Assembly: GCF_009687845.1 (NCBI RefSeq)
Contig: NZ_BLAD01000086.1
Location: 1 to 62,489, forward strand
DNA length: 62,489 nucleotides
Reading direction: 5' to 3'
From: Acrocarpospora corrugata
Lineage (GTDB): Bacteria > Actinomycetota > Actinomycetes > Streptosporangiales > Streptosporangiaceae
The translations under genes and the position numbers were made by a program. The notes beneath the pieces were generated by a model, which did not search any database, was not told where the DNA came from, and was given only the letters and a program-made list of their open reading frames with translations. Below are positions 14,995-25,773 of this stretch, one piece after another. Position 1 is the first letter of the stretch. Every line of letters starts with the position of its first letter.

Positions 14995-15038
14995 CTACGG
15001 ATCAGAAGGTTGGGGGTTCGAGTCCTCCCGGCCGCGCA
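14995..15038 (+). repeat. attR: second copy of the tRNA 3'-end core
   Basis: A perfect 44-bp copy of 9098-9141. It carries only the anticodon-loop-to-3'-end part of tRNA-Arg and cannot fold as a tRNA. It marks the original chromosomal continuation of the tRNA gene. Confidence 0.9.
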
Positions 15039-15045
15039 GCAGGTC

Positions 15046-15080
15046 AAAGGCCCATTGCGATCATTGCAGTGGGCCTTTTT
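15046..15080 (+). terminator. Original tRNA-Arg terminator
   Basis: AAAGGCCCA (15046-15054) pairs with TGGGCCTTT (15070-15078), with inner TGC/GCA pairing and a run of T. It follows attR by 7 bp and was presumably the terminator of the tRNA before integration. Confidence 0.8.
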
Positions 15081-15297
15081 GATCTCTGTACAGCAACGCG
15101 ATCTACCCCCGGTGAATCCGGTAGAACTGCCACCCGACCGTCAACCTTCCTGACCCGCTTGCAGTCAACGCTGGGCAGCTGTTCGATCTGGTCCTGGTGG
15201 ACCTGCCTCCACCTCATCGCGATGGCGTCGTGGTCCTTGCGCGTCACCTCCAGGACGGCCTCCGGAAATAGAGCCACCAGCCGTCATCGCGACGCAC

Positions 15298-15477
15298 TCA
15301 CAGGATCGCGCGGGCCAGGCCGCCGCCGATGATCCGGAAGAGTGGCCCGTCCGGCACCGAGTTGAGCGGAGGGAACTGCTCCGGCAACTCCTCCAGTGTC
15401 TCGAACATATGTTCGATAGTCTGCCCGAGTCGCCCCGCGTGGGTGAGCGCGCAGGAGTAAGACTGCGAAACATACAC
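15298..15477 (-). CDS. Possible small protein, unknown
   Basis: A 59-residue frame from GTG 15477 reads with protein-like composition (GRLGQTIEHMFETLEELPEQ; then FPPLNSVPDGPLFRIIGGGL). No clear ribosome binding site and no family recognised. It may be a relic. The rest of 15081-15586 holds nothing I can support. Confidence 0.3.
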   Translation of the reverse strand: MYVSQSYSCALTHAGRLGQTIEHMFETLEELPEQFPPLNSVPDGPLFRIIGGGLARAIL

Positions 15478-15586
15478 AGGGCTACGACCCGTACGCTGCG
15501 ACTTCGTCAACGGTCGCGGCGGTGGGCTTGACGGGGCGGACGGGCCGCGCATGCATAGATGGCACCCACCCATTCCAGGAGCCGTG

Positions 15587-15970
15587 ATGAAGATCGTAAG
15601 GATCGTCGCGCTGGCGCTGACCGCCGCGCTGTTCTCCGCTCCCCTCACCGCCTCCCCGGCCGCCGCGTCCGCCGGAGCCAACTACCAGCTCACCCTCGTA
15701 CGCAACGGGATTCCCAAGACCGCCACGCTCACCTGCGCACCCGACGGGGGGACACACCCGAACCCAGCGGCCGCCTGCGCCCGGCTGGCACCGGCGCTGG
15801 GGAATCCCGCGTCGATCCAGCCCAAGCAGGGTGTGATGTGCATCGCCCTGTACGACCCGGTGACGGCCACGGCGACGGGCGTATGGTTCGGCCGCCCGAT
15901 CTCCTACACCCGAACTTTCACCAACACCTGCTGGCTCTCCGTGGCCACTTGGGAGGTGTTCGCCTTCTAA
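15587..15970 (+). CDS. Subtilisin-inhibitor-like secreted protein
   Basis: A 127-residue protein. A signal peptide (MKIVRIVALALTAALFSAPL, cleavage after about 30) is followed by an SSI-like domain of about 95 residues. Strand 1 is YQLTLVRNG. The two Cys pairs are in LTCAPDGG/AAACARL and in GVMCIALYDPVT/NTCWLS, and the family-typical YDPVTATATGVW and C-terminal VFAF are present. Position P1 lies near the second disulfide (QGVMCIA). The family inhibits secreted subtilisin-like proteases. ATG 15587 follows AGGAG. Confidence 0.85.
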   Translation: MKIVRIVALALTAALFSAPLTASPAAASAGANYQLTLVRNGIPKTATLTCAPDGGTHPNPAAACARLAPALGNPASIQPKQGVMCIALYDPVTATATGVWFGRPISYTRTFTNTCWLSVATWEVFAF

Positions 15971-16115
15971 CTCGGCGCTGGTACGGATGCCCCGTCGGCG
16001 CGAGGTCGACGGGGGCCAGCGCCTCCGGCACGCGGCCGCTCATCCCCCGATTCTCGTGGCAAACCTAGCCACGCCGTCGGCACCTGCGTCATCGTCTGTC
16101 CTAACTCACTGCCGG

Positions 16116-16724
16116 TCACTGCTGCATCCTCGGGTCCTGGGTGGGGTCGGCGTACATGCGAGGGCAACCACGATCGATCGCCTCAGTGCGCAGTTCGTAG
16201 TGCCAGGGTTCGTTCCGGTAGATCTGGCACAGCCCGTACTCGGCGCCGTGCTCGGACAGCCACGCCGTGGCATCGTAGCGCCCGATGTCGATCGCGTCCC
16301 CCGACACGTGCCGAGACGTCTCCGGGGTGGCCACCCATCGGGCGGCTTCCGCTGCCGAGCCATATGTCGAGACCGCCTCACGAAGGAGCTGATTCTGGCG
16401 CTCAGGGGAACGCCAGCCGCTGTTGACGTAGAACGTGACCTGGTCCTCGGCGGCATCCGTCGCCGCTTCACGCAGGGCTTGGAGTAGAGCGGGGTCGAGG
16501 TTGGCCACACCGGGATACTCGTCCTCGAACACCGTCGCACCGTCAGGGACGGCGCCATCAGCCTCGCCACGTACACCAGCGGCCGGGGAAGGCGAGTAAT
16601 TCGGCACCTGGTCGGCGCAGGCTGCGCTGATCATTGCTAGGACGACACTCAAAGCGAGGAACCGGCGAATCCGGCGGCGCGATATTCGTGCCGCCGGTGG
16701 GATTGGGGGCATAGCGCCAGTCAA
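16116..16724 (-). CDS. VanY-like D-Ala-D-Ala carboxypeptidase (M15B)
   Basis: A 202-residue exported M15 peptidase. The N-terminal membrane segment ends in ISAAC, a possible lipobox. The zinc site is visible as SRHVSGDAIDI (His and Asp, about 133-143) and EPWHYE (catalytic Glu and His ligand, about 172-177). It trims the terminal D-Ala of peptidoglycan stems. It faces a VanR/VanS-like pair across 75 bp, so that system probably controls it. No vanHAX genes are present, so glycopeptide resistance is not implied. Confidence 0.88.
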   Translation of the reverse strand: MTGAMPPIPPAARISRRRIRRFLALSVVLAMISAACADQVPNYSPSPAAGVRGEADGAVPDGATVFEDEYPGVANLDPALLQALREAATDAAEDQVTFYVNSGWRSPERQNQLLREAVSTYGSAAEAARWVATPETSRHVSGDAIDIGRYDATAWLSEHGAEYGLCQIYRNEPWHYELRTEAIDRGCPRMYADPTQDPRMQQ

Positions 16725-16799
16725 GGCAGCGTGGTGTTGCCAGCGCGTATGCGGTTTTCAATACGCTGACGATATGCGCCCGCTCGTAGCATCAAGAGC

Positions 16800-17495
16800 G
16801 TGCGCGTGCTGATCGTCGAGGACGAACCTTATCTGGCGGAAGCCATCCGCGATGGTCTCCGCCTGGACGCGATCGCCGCCGACATCGCAGGTGACGGCGA
16901 CACTGCTCTGAAACTGCTGGGCATCAACATTTACGACATCGCCGTCCTTGACCGCGACGTTCCTGGACCGTCCGGTGACGAGATCGCCAAACGCGTCGTC
17001 GCCTCCGGCAGCGGCATGCCGATCCTCATGCTCACCGCTGCCGACCGGCTCGACGACAAAGCCTCCGGGTTCGAGCTCGGCGCCGACGACTACCTCACCA
17101 AGCCTTTCGAACTCCGGGAGCTCGTCCTCAGGCTCAGAGCACTCGACCGCAGACGTGCCCACAACAGGCCGCCTGTGCGAGAGATCGCCGGTCTGCGGCT
17201 GGACCCGTTCCGCAGAGAGGTCTACCGGGACGGCCGCTATGTCGCGTTGACCAGGAAGCAGTTCGCCGTGCTCGAAGTCCTCGTCGCGGCCGAAGGCGGT
17301 GTCGTCAGCGCCGAGGAACTTCTGGAGCGGGCGTGGGATGAGAACGCCGACCCGTTCACCAACGCCGTGCGCATCACGGTTTCGGCACTGCGCAAGCGTC
17401 TCGGCGAACCCTGGCTCATCGCCACCGTTCCCGGCGTCGGCTACCGCATCGACACGCGACCAGAGGCCGGACATGAGGGAGGAGACCGTGGATAG
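16800..17495 (+). CDS. OmpR-family response regulator, VanR-like
   Basis: A 231-residue regulator. The receiver domain (1-115) has acidic residues in IVEDEPYL, the phosphorylated Asp in DIAVLDRDVPG, Thr in MLTAAD and Lys in YLTKPFE. The winged-helix domain (about 130-220) has LTRKQFAVLEVLVAAEGGVV, NAVRITVSALRKRL and GVGYRI. The GTG start at 16800 has no strong Shine-Dalgarno. Its 3' end overlaps the kinase gene by 8 bp. Confidence 0.9.
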   Translation: MRVLIVEDEPYLAEAIRDGLRLDAIAADIAGDGDTALKLLGINIYDIAVLDRDVPGPSGDEIAKRVVASGSGMPILMLTAADRLDDKASGFELGADDYLTKPFELRELVLRLRALDRRRAHNRPPVREIAGLRLDPFRREVYRDGRYVALTRKQFAVLEVLVAAEGGVVSAEELLERAWDENADPFTNAVRITVSALRKRLGEPWLIATVPGVGYRIDTRPEAGHEGGDRG

Positions 17496-18576
17496 AGCGC
17501 CCGGGTTGAGCGTTCGCCTCAAACTCACCCTCAGCTACGCCGGATTCCTCATGCTCGCCGGCGCCCTGCCGCTCGCGGCGGTGTGGATCTTCATCCTGCG
17601 CCACCTGCCCGACTACACGAGTGTCCCCGGGGGAGTGCTGAGCCGCACGACCCTCCTGCGCGACTTCGCGTCGGCCGCGGGCGCGGTGCTGCTCTTGCTG
17701 CTGATGTTCGGCCTCGCGGGAGGGTGGATCCTCGCCGGCCGGATGCTCGCCCCGCTGACCCGCATCGCCGACGCCACGCGGCTGGCCACGACCGGATCAC
17801 TCTCCCACCGAATCCGGCTACCGGGCCGCAGAGACGAGTTTCGCGAACTCGCCGACGTCTTCGACGGCATGCTTGAACGGCTCGAAGCACACGTCGCCGA
17901 ACAGCAGAGATTCGCAGCCAACGCCTCTCACGAACTGCGCACCCCGCTCGCGATCTCGAAGGCACTTCTCGACGTGGCCCGCACCGATCCGCACCGCGAC
18001 ATCGGCGAACTCGTCGACCGCCTCCACGCCGTCAACACCCGAGCCATCGACCTCACCGAAGCATTGCTCCTGCTCAGCCGCGCCGAGCAGCGGTCCTTCA
18101 CCCGGGAACACGTCGACCTGTCCCTCGTGGCGGAAGAAGCCACAGAAACACTCCTCCCCCTCGCGGAAAAGCATGGCGTCACCATCGAGACCTGCGGCGA
18201 CATCACCCCCACGATCGGATCGCAAACGCTCCTGCTGCAGCTGACCATGAACCTGGTGCAGAACGCGATCGTCCACAACCTGTCCGAACAGGGCACCGTT
18301 TGGGTCAATACCAGCGTCCGCCCCAAGACCGTGGTGCTCGCTGTCGAAAACACCGGCGAGACGCTCACCCCGCGGCTGGTCTCGACACTCACCGAACCGT
18401 TCCAGCGTGGCACCGAGCGGATACACACCGACCACGCGGGCGTCGGCCTCGGCCTGGCAATTGTCAAGACCATCACCCACGCACATGACGGAACACTCAC
18501 CCTCACCCCGCGCTCTGCCGGCGGGATCCGCATCACTGTGGAACTACCCGCGACAGCCCCGCACACCGGCAGGTGA
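17488..18576 (+). CDS. Sensor histidine kinase, VanS-like
   Basis: A 362-residue two-pass membrane kinase. Helices are near 15-38 and 60-85, with a short extracytoplasmic loop, then HAMP (about 85-135). HisKA has the phospho-His in FAANASHELRTPLAISK, and HATPase_c has an N-box NLVQNAIVHN and a G-box GVGLGLAIVKTI. GTG 17488 is chosen because GGGAGGAG lies just before it; ATG 17473 is the alternative. Coupled to the regulator gene; the pair faces the VanY-like gene. Confidence 0.9.
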   Translation: MDRAPGLSVRLKLTLSYAGFLMLAGALPLAAVWIFILRHLPDYTSVPGGVLSRTTLLRDFASAAGAVLLLLLMFGLAGGWILAGRMLAPLTRIADATRLATTGSLSHRIRLPGRRDEFRELADVFDGMLERLEAHVAEQQRFAANASHELRTPLAISKALLDVARTDPHRDIGELVDRLHAVNTRAIDLTEALLLLSRAEQRSFTREHVDLSLVAEEATETLLPLAEKHGVTIETCGDITPTIGSQTLLLQLTMNLVQNAIVHNLSEQGTVWVNTSVRPKTVVLAVENTGETLTPRLVSTLTEPFQRGTERIHTDHAGVGLGLAIVKTITHAHDGTLTLTPRSAGGIRITVELPATAPHTGR

Positions 18577-18640
18577 AGAATCAGGGGAAAGGCCCCGCCT
18601 GCTGTCTCCTCGAAAGCGAGCAAGTTCCAGCGAGATCTAC

Positions 18641-18660
18641 CCCGGGCGTTTACGCCCGGG
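18641..18660. repeat. Left-end hairpin of the IS200/IS605 element
   Basis: A perfect 8-bp stem with loop TTTA. It shares the central CGTTTACG with the right-end hairpin, which is the recognition feature expected for TnpA. Confidence 0.8.
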
Positions 18661-18728
18661 AGGAAGCGACAGCGCGGGAGGGCCTTCAGGCCCGAGCGGT
18701 GCCGTGACAGGTAGTCCGCGTGAGTAGC

Positions 18729-19157
18729 TCAGCCGGGCCGTTTCTGGTTCTCGATGTACTCCTTGATGATGGAGAGTGGGGCTCCGCCGCAGGAGGCGGC
18801 GAAGTAGGACGGGGACCAGAAGTGGTCGCCCCACAGGTCCTTGCTGATGTGGGCCGGGTACTGCTTGCGCAGGAGTCGGGCCGAGACGCCCTTGAGGGAG
18901 CCGACCAAGCTGGACAGGGCGACTTTGGGCGGGTAGCGGACCAAGAGGTGGACGTGGTCGGGTTCGCCGTTGAACTCCACCAGTTCCGCGCCGAAGTTGT
19001 CACACACCTCGATCATGATGGCTTCGCAGCGGGTCAGGATCTCCTCGGTGAACACTCCACGTCGAGACCTCGGGATGAAGACCAAGTGAGCGTGGAGGCT
19101 ATGGACAACACTTCTACCCCGGCGGGTGTCGGGGTCAGGCTCCCAGCGCGGTGACAT
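18729..19157 (-). CDS. tnpA: IS200/IS605 TnpA Y1 transposase
   Basis: A 142-residue HUH single-strand transposase. The metal-binding HVH is in GEPDHVHLLVRYPP (about residue 70). The nucleophile Tyr is in the C-terminal helix (SYFAASCGGAPLSIIKEYIE, about 115-135). ATG 19157 starts MSPRWEPDPDTRRG, the usual family start. The start codon is only 7 bp from that of tnpB on the other strand. Confidence 0.9.
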   Translation of the reverse strand: MSPRWEPDPDTRRGRSVVHSLHAHLVFIPRSRRGVFTEEILTRCEAIMIEVCDNFGAELVEFNGEPDHVHLLVRYPPKVALSSLVGSLKGVSARLLRKQYPAHISKDLWGDHFWSPSYFAASCGGAPLSIIKEYIENQKRPG

Positions 19158-19164
19158 AGGCCAA

Positions 19165-20325
19165 ATGGTAGTGTGTTCGATTGTGAAGTTGGTGGTGCGG
19201 GTGAAGCTCCTGCCAACGCCCGAGCAGGCGGCGGCACTACAGGCAACCCTGCGCATGGTCAACCAGGCCGCCAACCACGTGTCGAAGGTCGCGTTCGAAC
19301 GGAACACGCGCCGCCACTACGACCTGAGGAAACTCACCTACGCCAACGTGCGGGAGGAGTTCGCTCTCGCGGCGCAGGCCGCCCAGCACGCGATCAAGAA
19401 GGTAGCCGACGCCTACACCTCCCTGAGAAGCAACATCCGCGCGGGGAACCTGGGCCCGGAAGGCTCGCCCCGCCGGGCCAAAGCCGAATCCAAACCGATC
19501 ACCTTCGGTCCCGACGCCGCCAAGCCCTACGACGACCGGTGCCTGAGCTGGAACCACGACGCCCGCACGCTGTCGATCTGGACCACGGCCGGCCGACTCA
19601 GGAACATGGCCTTCACCGGCTCTCCCGATCAGCTGAAGATGCTCACCGCGCACCGCAAAGGCGAATCCGACCTGATCCACCGCGACGGCATGTGGTTTCT
19701 GTACGCCACCTGCGACCTGCCCGACGTCCAGGTCCTCGACCCGGTCGGATTCGTGTGCGTCGACCTGGGCATCGCCAACTTCGCGACCACCTCCGATGGC
19801 ACGCTCTACGCCGGGAAGACCCTCAACGCGGTCCGCCACCGGCACCGGGAGCTACGCCGCCGGTTGCAGGCCAGGAACACCAAGTCCGCGAAACGACTCC
19901 TCAAACGGCGTTTCCGCAAAGAGGCCCGCTTCGCCGCCGACGCCAACCACGTCATCAGCAAACGCATCGTGACCGAGGCGAAACGCACCGGGCGCGGCAT
20001 CTCACTGGAAGACCTGAGTGGAATCCGTGACCGGGTACGGCTCCGCAAGCCCCAGCGGGTCACCCTGCACTCGTGGAGTTTCCACCAGCTGGGAAGCTTC
20101 ATCGCCTACAAGGCGGCCGGCCAGGGCGTTCCCCTGGTGTACGTCGATTCGGCCTGCACCAGCCGGGAATGCTCGACCTGCGGGCATGTGGACAAGAAGA
20201 ACCGGCCGGACCAGGCCACCTTCTCCTGCACCTCGTGCGGCTTCGCTGAGCACGCCGACGTCAACGCGGCCCGCAACATCGCCTCACGCGGTGCCACGGG
20301 CTGGGCAGTGAGTCACGCTGCCTGA
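19165..20325 (+). CDS. tnpB: TnpB RNA-guided endonuclease
   Basis: A 386-residue TnpB. The RuvC residues are visible as Asp in CVDLGIANFATTSDG (about 202), Glu in GISLEDLSGI (about 284) and Asp in HADVNAARNI (about 368). The zinc finger is CSTCGHVDKKN with FSCTSCG (about 336-360). All catalytic and zinc positions are present, so it may be active. The family cuts DNA guided by an RNA from the element's right end. Starts at ATG 19165; GTG at 19171 is possible. Confidence 0.9.
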   Translation: MVVCSIVKLVVRVKLLPTPEQAAALQATLRMVNQAANHVSKVAFERNTRRHYDLRKLTYANVREEFALAAQAAQHAIKKVADAYTSLRSNIRAGNLGPEGSPRRAKAESKPITFGPDAAKPYDDRCLSWNHDARTLSIWTTAGRLRNMAFTGSPDQLKMLTAHRKGESDLIHRDGMWFLYATCDLPDVQVLDPVGFVCVDLGIANFATTSDGTLYAGKTLNAVRHRHRELRRRLQARNTKSAKRLLKRRFRKEARFAADANHVISKRIVTEAKRTGRGISLEDLSGIRDRVRLRKPQRVTLHSWSFHQLGSFIAYKAAGQGVPLVYVDSACTSRECSTCGHVDKKNRPDQATFSCTSCGFAEHADVNAARNIASRGATGWAVSHAA

Positions 20326-20400
20326 CGCGGCCCGAACCGTCGACGCCATCGACGGTCAGGAGCTGCAAGCTCGGTCGTTTACGGCCGAGAAGCTGACTGA
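20326..20400 (+). ncRNA. Probable omega RNA 3' part and right end
   Basis: Directly after tnpB lie two hairpins: CCGTCGA/TCGACGG at about 20337-20356, and the right-end hairpin with TTTA loop at 20370-20389. In this family the guide RNA overlaps the tnpB 3' end and the right end, with the guide being the flanking DNA from about 20390 on. Inferred from position. Confidence 0.55.
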
Positions 20401-20578
20401 AGACGGCATCGGGTGGTACGCCATCGACTTCTTCGACCTTGCGCGTCGTCCCATCCGGTGACGTATCCGGCTTCAAACCGGCATTCTCGGATTCCGGCAA
20501 TTCACCTGGACCAGCTCCGGAATGCCCGCTGGGCCCGCACGGGAGCATTGCGTAGTCGTACTACGATCATGCCTCATT

Positions 20579-22243
20579 GTGCGCATATACCGTTTGGCGG
20601 CTTCTGCCTACTTAGTCATCACCCTCGGTTCGATCATCCTCAGCCTGGTGATGGGCACGGCGACACCCGCCTGGTTGGTCACCATGTGGTACCCGCCCAG
20701 CGAGATCACCGGGAAGTCCCCGCTGGTGCCGGTGCTGGGTGGTCTGCTGCTGCTTGGGCTGGTGAACTCGTGGATGCTGTGGCAGGTTCTGCGGGGACCC
20801 GCGCCCACGGCCGTGCCGATGAGCCGGGCGGCCAGGTGGCTACGGCTGCTGCTGTACGCCGACGTAGTGTGGCTGCTGATCCCCTCACTCCTCCCAGGCC
20901 TGGTCGAAACGGTCATCGGGCTGGCGCTCTGGGTGCCCGCGCTCGTGTTGTTCACGATGGTGTTCACCGGGTCAGGCTGGCCCTTCCGACTGGCTCTGCT
21001 CCTGCTCGGACTGATGGAACCGGTCAGATCGCTCGTGTACGACCTGGCGGACGATTCAGTGTTCCGGCTCTTCATGAGTCCGGCCTATCAAGTGACTGTC
21101 ATGGCCGCAGGAGTGGCCTCGTTCGTCGCGATAGTGATGCTCCTGCTCGCTCAGCGGCGCGACGGGCGCTGGAGCCGGATGACCCTCCTCATCGGGCTGG
21201 GCATATTCGCGAGCGCGTTCCTGGTGGAGTTGGTGGATGGCCTGACCCGCGGCAGCACGATCGAGTCGATCGCCGAGGCGATGGATGTGCTCTACATCGT
21301 CTGGCTGGCCCGTACGGCGCATGAACTGAACCGCGAGCCGAAGCAGAACGCGCCACTGCGCGTGCCCACAGCGGTCGCCGCTGCTGCCACGGTTCTCCCG
21401 CTGATGGTCATCGGAGCCGAAGGCCGTCCACATCTCACCTACACCTGGCAGAGCGATGAGCCCACCGAATGTTGGACGTGGTGGAAACCGCCACGTGTCG
21501 CGGATGTCCCGGCCAACAAGCGCGATTGGGCCTACGTGTGCAGCGTGAGCAAGCCTTCTCGGCATGTCTCGGACCAGGAACTGCTCGGCAAGGGCTGGAA
21601 TGCGTGCGCCAGGTTCGCAGCCGGGGAGCCGGTCAGGGCTCGGCCTGCGCTGCTCGCGCTGCTCTGCCCGGAGGTGATTGGACGGAAATATCCGGATCTG
21701 TTGCTGTCATCCGCTCAGATCGCCCAGCAAGAGGCAGAGAAGGAGAACATCCAGCGCGAACGGTTGAGGCGCGAGGCGCGCAAGGAGGACGCACTGTGCC
21801 GCGACCCGTGGCCCGCGCTACGCACCCGGTTCCAGGCGACCGCGTCCTATTACGACTGGGACACCCAGCCCTACGGCATCTACGACGCGGAAGCGGACAC
21901 CGAGGAAGACGCCGAGAAGATCTGGGACGCGAAACAGGTCGACACCCTGGCAACCAGCGGTCAGCTGGCCCTGATCTACACACCCAGCCAGGACTGGGCG
22001 ACCTGCGTCACGGCGAAGGCGCTGAACTCGGCCCCGCCACCCCTGCGACGAAAAGGGTGGGACGAGGTGGTCGAGGCCGACATCATCAGCGAATCGGGCC
22101 GCCTGGTGATGGAGACGTTGTCGGCGAGCAAGGTGCGCTTCCCCAACCTCGCGCGCAACGGCCCTGGCCGCTACCGCCTGCGCCTGTATACACGTCCAGG
22201 CGTGGATCTCGTCCTCATCTATCCGGCGAGGAGGGCGGCTTAA
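20579..22243 (+). CDS. Polytopic membrane protein, unknown
   Basis: A 554-residue protein. Residues 1-270 hold about eight membrane helices (for example YLVITLGSIILSLVMG, LVPVLGGLLLLGLVNSWML, VIGLALWVPALVLFTMVF). A further helix lies near 285 (VAAAATVLPLMVIG), followed by a soluble C-terminal half with a charged coiled stretch (QQEAEKENIQRERLRREARK). GTG 20579 is favoured over an ATG at 20522 because hydrophobic sequence begins there. No family recognised; no operon partner. Confidence 0.75.
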   Translation: MRIYRLAASAYLVITLGSIILSLVMGTATPAWLVTMWYPPSEITGKSPLVPVLGGLLLLGLVNSWMLWQVLRGPAPTAVPMSRAARWLRLLLYADVVWLLIPSLLPGLVETVIGLALWVPALVLFTMVFTGSGWPFRLALLLLGLMEPVRSLVYDLADDSVFRLFMSPAYQVTVMAAGVASFVAIVMLLLAQRRDGRWSRMTLLIGLGIFASAFLVELVDGLTRGSTIESIAEAMDVLYIVWLARTAHELNREPKQNAPLRVPTAVAAAATVLPLMVIGAEGRPHLTYTWQSDEPTECWTWWKPPRVADVPANKRDWAYVCSVSKPSRHVSDQELLGKGWNACARFAAGEPVRARPALLALLCPEVIGRKYPDLLLSSAQIAQQEAEKENIQRERLRREARKEDALCRDPWPALRTRFQATASYYDWDTQPYGIYDAEADTEEDAEKIWDAKQVDTLATSGQLALIYTPSQDWATCVTAKALNSAPPPLRRKGWDEVVEADIISESGRLVMETLSASKVRFPNLARNGPGRYRLRLYTRPGVDLVLIYPARRAA

Positions 22244-22252
22244 GCGCCATCT

Positions 22253-22714
22253 TCAGGCGAGGCGAGCGGGGAAGCCGCCGGTGGCGATCGGGCCCCAGCG
22301 GGTGGGGGTGACGCGCAGCAGCGACTTGCCCTGGCGTGTCATGGCCGCACGGTATTCGTCCCAGTCGGGATGCTCGCCCGAGATCGAGCGGTAATAGTCC
22401 ACCAGGGGTTCGAGCGCCTCCGGCAGATCGAGCACCTCCGCGGTGCCGTCCACCTGCACCCAAGCGCCGTCGAAGTCGTCCGACAACACCATGACGCTGA
22501 CCTGTTCGTCGCGCCGGGCGTTGTGGGTCTTGGCCCGCTCGGGGTAGGTCGAGATCACGATCCTGCCGTCGTCGTCGACCCCGCAGGTCACCGGCGACGC
22601 CTGCGGCCGTCCGTCCCGCCGGGCCGTGATGACGATCGCCCGGTGCCGTACGCGCAGGAAATCGAGCAGTTGCTCACGGGTGACGGTGTCCGACGTCGCG
22701 ATCTTTGGGCTCAT
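22253..22714 (-). CDS. PPOX-class F420-dependent enzyme
   Basis: A 153-residue split-barrel flavin/deazaflavin-binding protein. It shows the pattern RHRAIVITARRDGRPQASPV, then GRIVISTYPERAKTHNARRD with the phosphate-binding basic residues, then GAWVQVDGTAEVLD. This matches the actinobacterial PPOX group that uses F420. Reaction partner unknown. Convergent with the membrane-protein gene. Confidence 0.85.
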   Translation of the reverse strand: MSPKIATSDTVTREQLLDFLRVRHRAIVITARRDGRPQASPVTCGVDDDGRIVISTYPERAKTHNARRDEQVSVMVLSDDFDGAWVQVDGTAEVLDLPEALEPLVDYYRSISGEHPDWDEYRAAMTRQGKSLLRVTPTRWGPIATGGFPARLA

Positions 22715-22866
22715 TCGGCCAACTCTAGGACCTCGGGAAACAGGTGACCAGACCGGTCAGGAATCGAGAAGCGCAGGTCACAGGCCCGCAACTAGCCTGA
22801 CTGTCATGACCGACGGCAATCTCCGTCCGTCTTCAAGCTCGACAATCCGCAATCTCAGGAGTGCCC

Positions 22867-23211
22867 ATGACCACCCAGGGAATCAAGACCGTCCTGCATC
22901 CCGTCTCCGACCTGGCCGCCGCCAAAGCGGTGTACGCCGCTCTGCTCGGCGTCCAGCCGGTGGCCGACTCGTCCTACTATGTCGGTTTCGAGGCCGAGGG
23001 TCAGCACATCGGGCTGGTGCCGGGCGGTGGACCGCAGGGCATGACCTCGCCGGTGGCGTACTGGCACGTGGCCGACATCGAGGCGAAGCTGGCCGAGGTG
23101 ACCGCCGCGGGCGCCACCGTGAAGGAGCCCGCGCACGACGTCGGCGGCGGACGCCTGGTGGCCACCTTCACCGACCCCGACGGCAACGTCCTCGGGCTGC
23201 TCCAGGACTGA
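22867..23211 (+). CDS. Glyoxalase/VOC-superfamily protein
   Basis: A 114-residue single VOC domain with two beta-alpha-beta units: VLHPVSDLAAAKAVYAALLG, and YWHVADIEAKLAEVTAAGAT ending in FTDPDGNVLGLLQ. The DPDGN motif is typical. Metal ligands are not all clear. ATG 22867 is chosen after AGGAG. The UvrA-like gene follows 140 bp downstream on the same strand. Confidence 0.85.
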   Translation: MTTQGIKTVLHPVSDLAAAKAVYAALLGVQPVADSSYYVGFEAEGQHIGLVPGGGPQGMTSPVAYWHVADIEAKLAEVTAAGATVKEPAHDVGGGRLVATFTDPDGNVLGLLQD

Positions 23212-23351
23212 GCGCCGACCCCCGCTCCCGCCGCCGCGGGGCGGGGTGACCGCGGCCTACGCCTGGGTCGAAGGAACACGAACCAGACGTACCCTCGAAT
23301 CTGGTCAAATCGAGCCAGGCGACCCCCCCCCGACCAACAGATGGAGACAGG

Positions 23352-25739
<2,388 letters not shown>

Positions 25740-25747
25740 CCGAAGAA

Positions 25748-25773
25748 GGACCTCTGGGGTCACCCAGAGGTCC
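25748..25773. terminator. Bidirectional terminator between uvrA-like and M48 genes
   Basis: GGACCTCTGGG (25748-25758), loop GTCA, CCCAGAGGTCC (25763-25773): a perfect 11-bp stem between two convergent genes. Confidence 0.85.

Larger units (their letters stand above)
9098..15038. mobile_element. Degenerate integrative element in tRNA-Arg
   Basis: About 5.9 kb bounded by a perfect 44-bp direct repeat of the tRNA-Arg 3' part (9098-9141 and 14995-15038). The integrase lies next to the tRNA, as is typical. No replication, transfer, excisionase or phage structural gene is visible. The interior holds a secreted peptide, several truncated genes and a sigma factor with its membrane partner. This is best read as the remnant of a larger integrative plasmid or prophage that lost most of its core. 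Confidence 0.85.
18641..20389. mobile_element. IS200/IS605-family element, complete
   Basis: Divergent tnpA and tnpB are bounded by matching imperfect palindromes. The left hairpin has an 8-bp stem CCCGGGCG/CGCCCGGG (18641-18660). The right hairpin has stem CTCGGTCG/CGGCCGAG (20370-20389). Both have the same TTTA loop. These are the subterminal hairpins that Y1 transposases recognise; the exact cleavage points just outside them are not resolved. Both genes look intact. Confidence 0.85.

Noticed and set aside
14995-15038. tRNA-Arg-like sequence
   Set aside because: Only the anticodon-loop-to-3'-end part is present. It is the 44-bp attR copy, not a second tRNA gene.
16116-18576. Glycopeptide resistance cluster
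   Set aside because: Only VanY and VanRS-like genes are present. vanH, vanA and vanX are missing, so resistance cannot be claimed.
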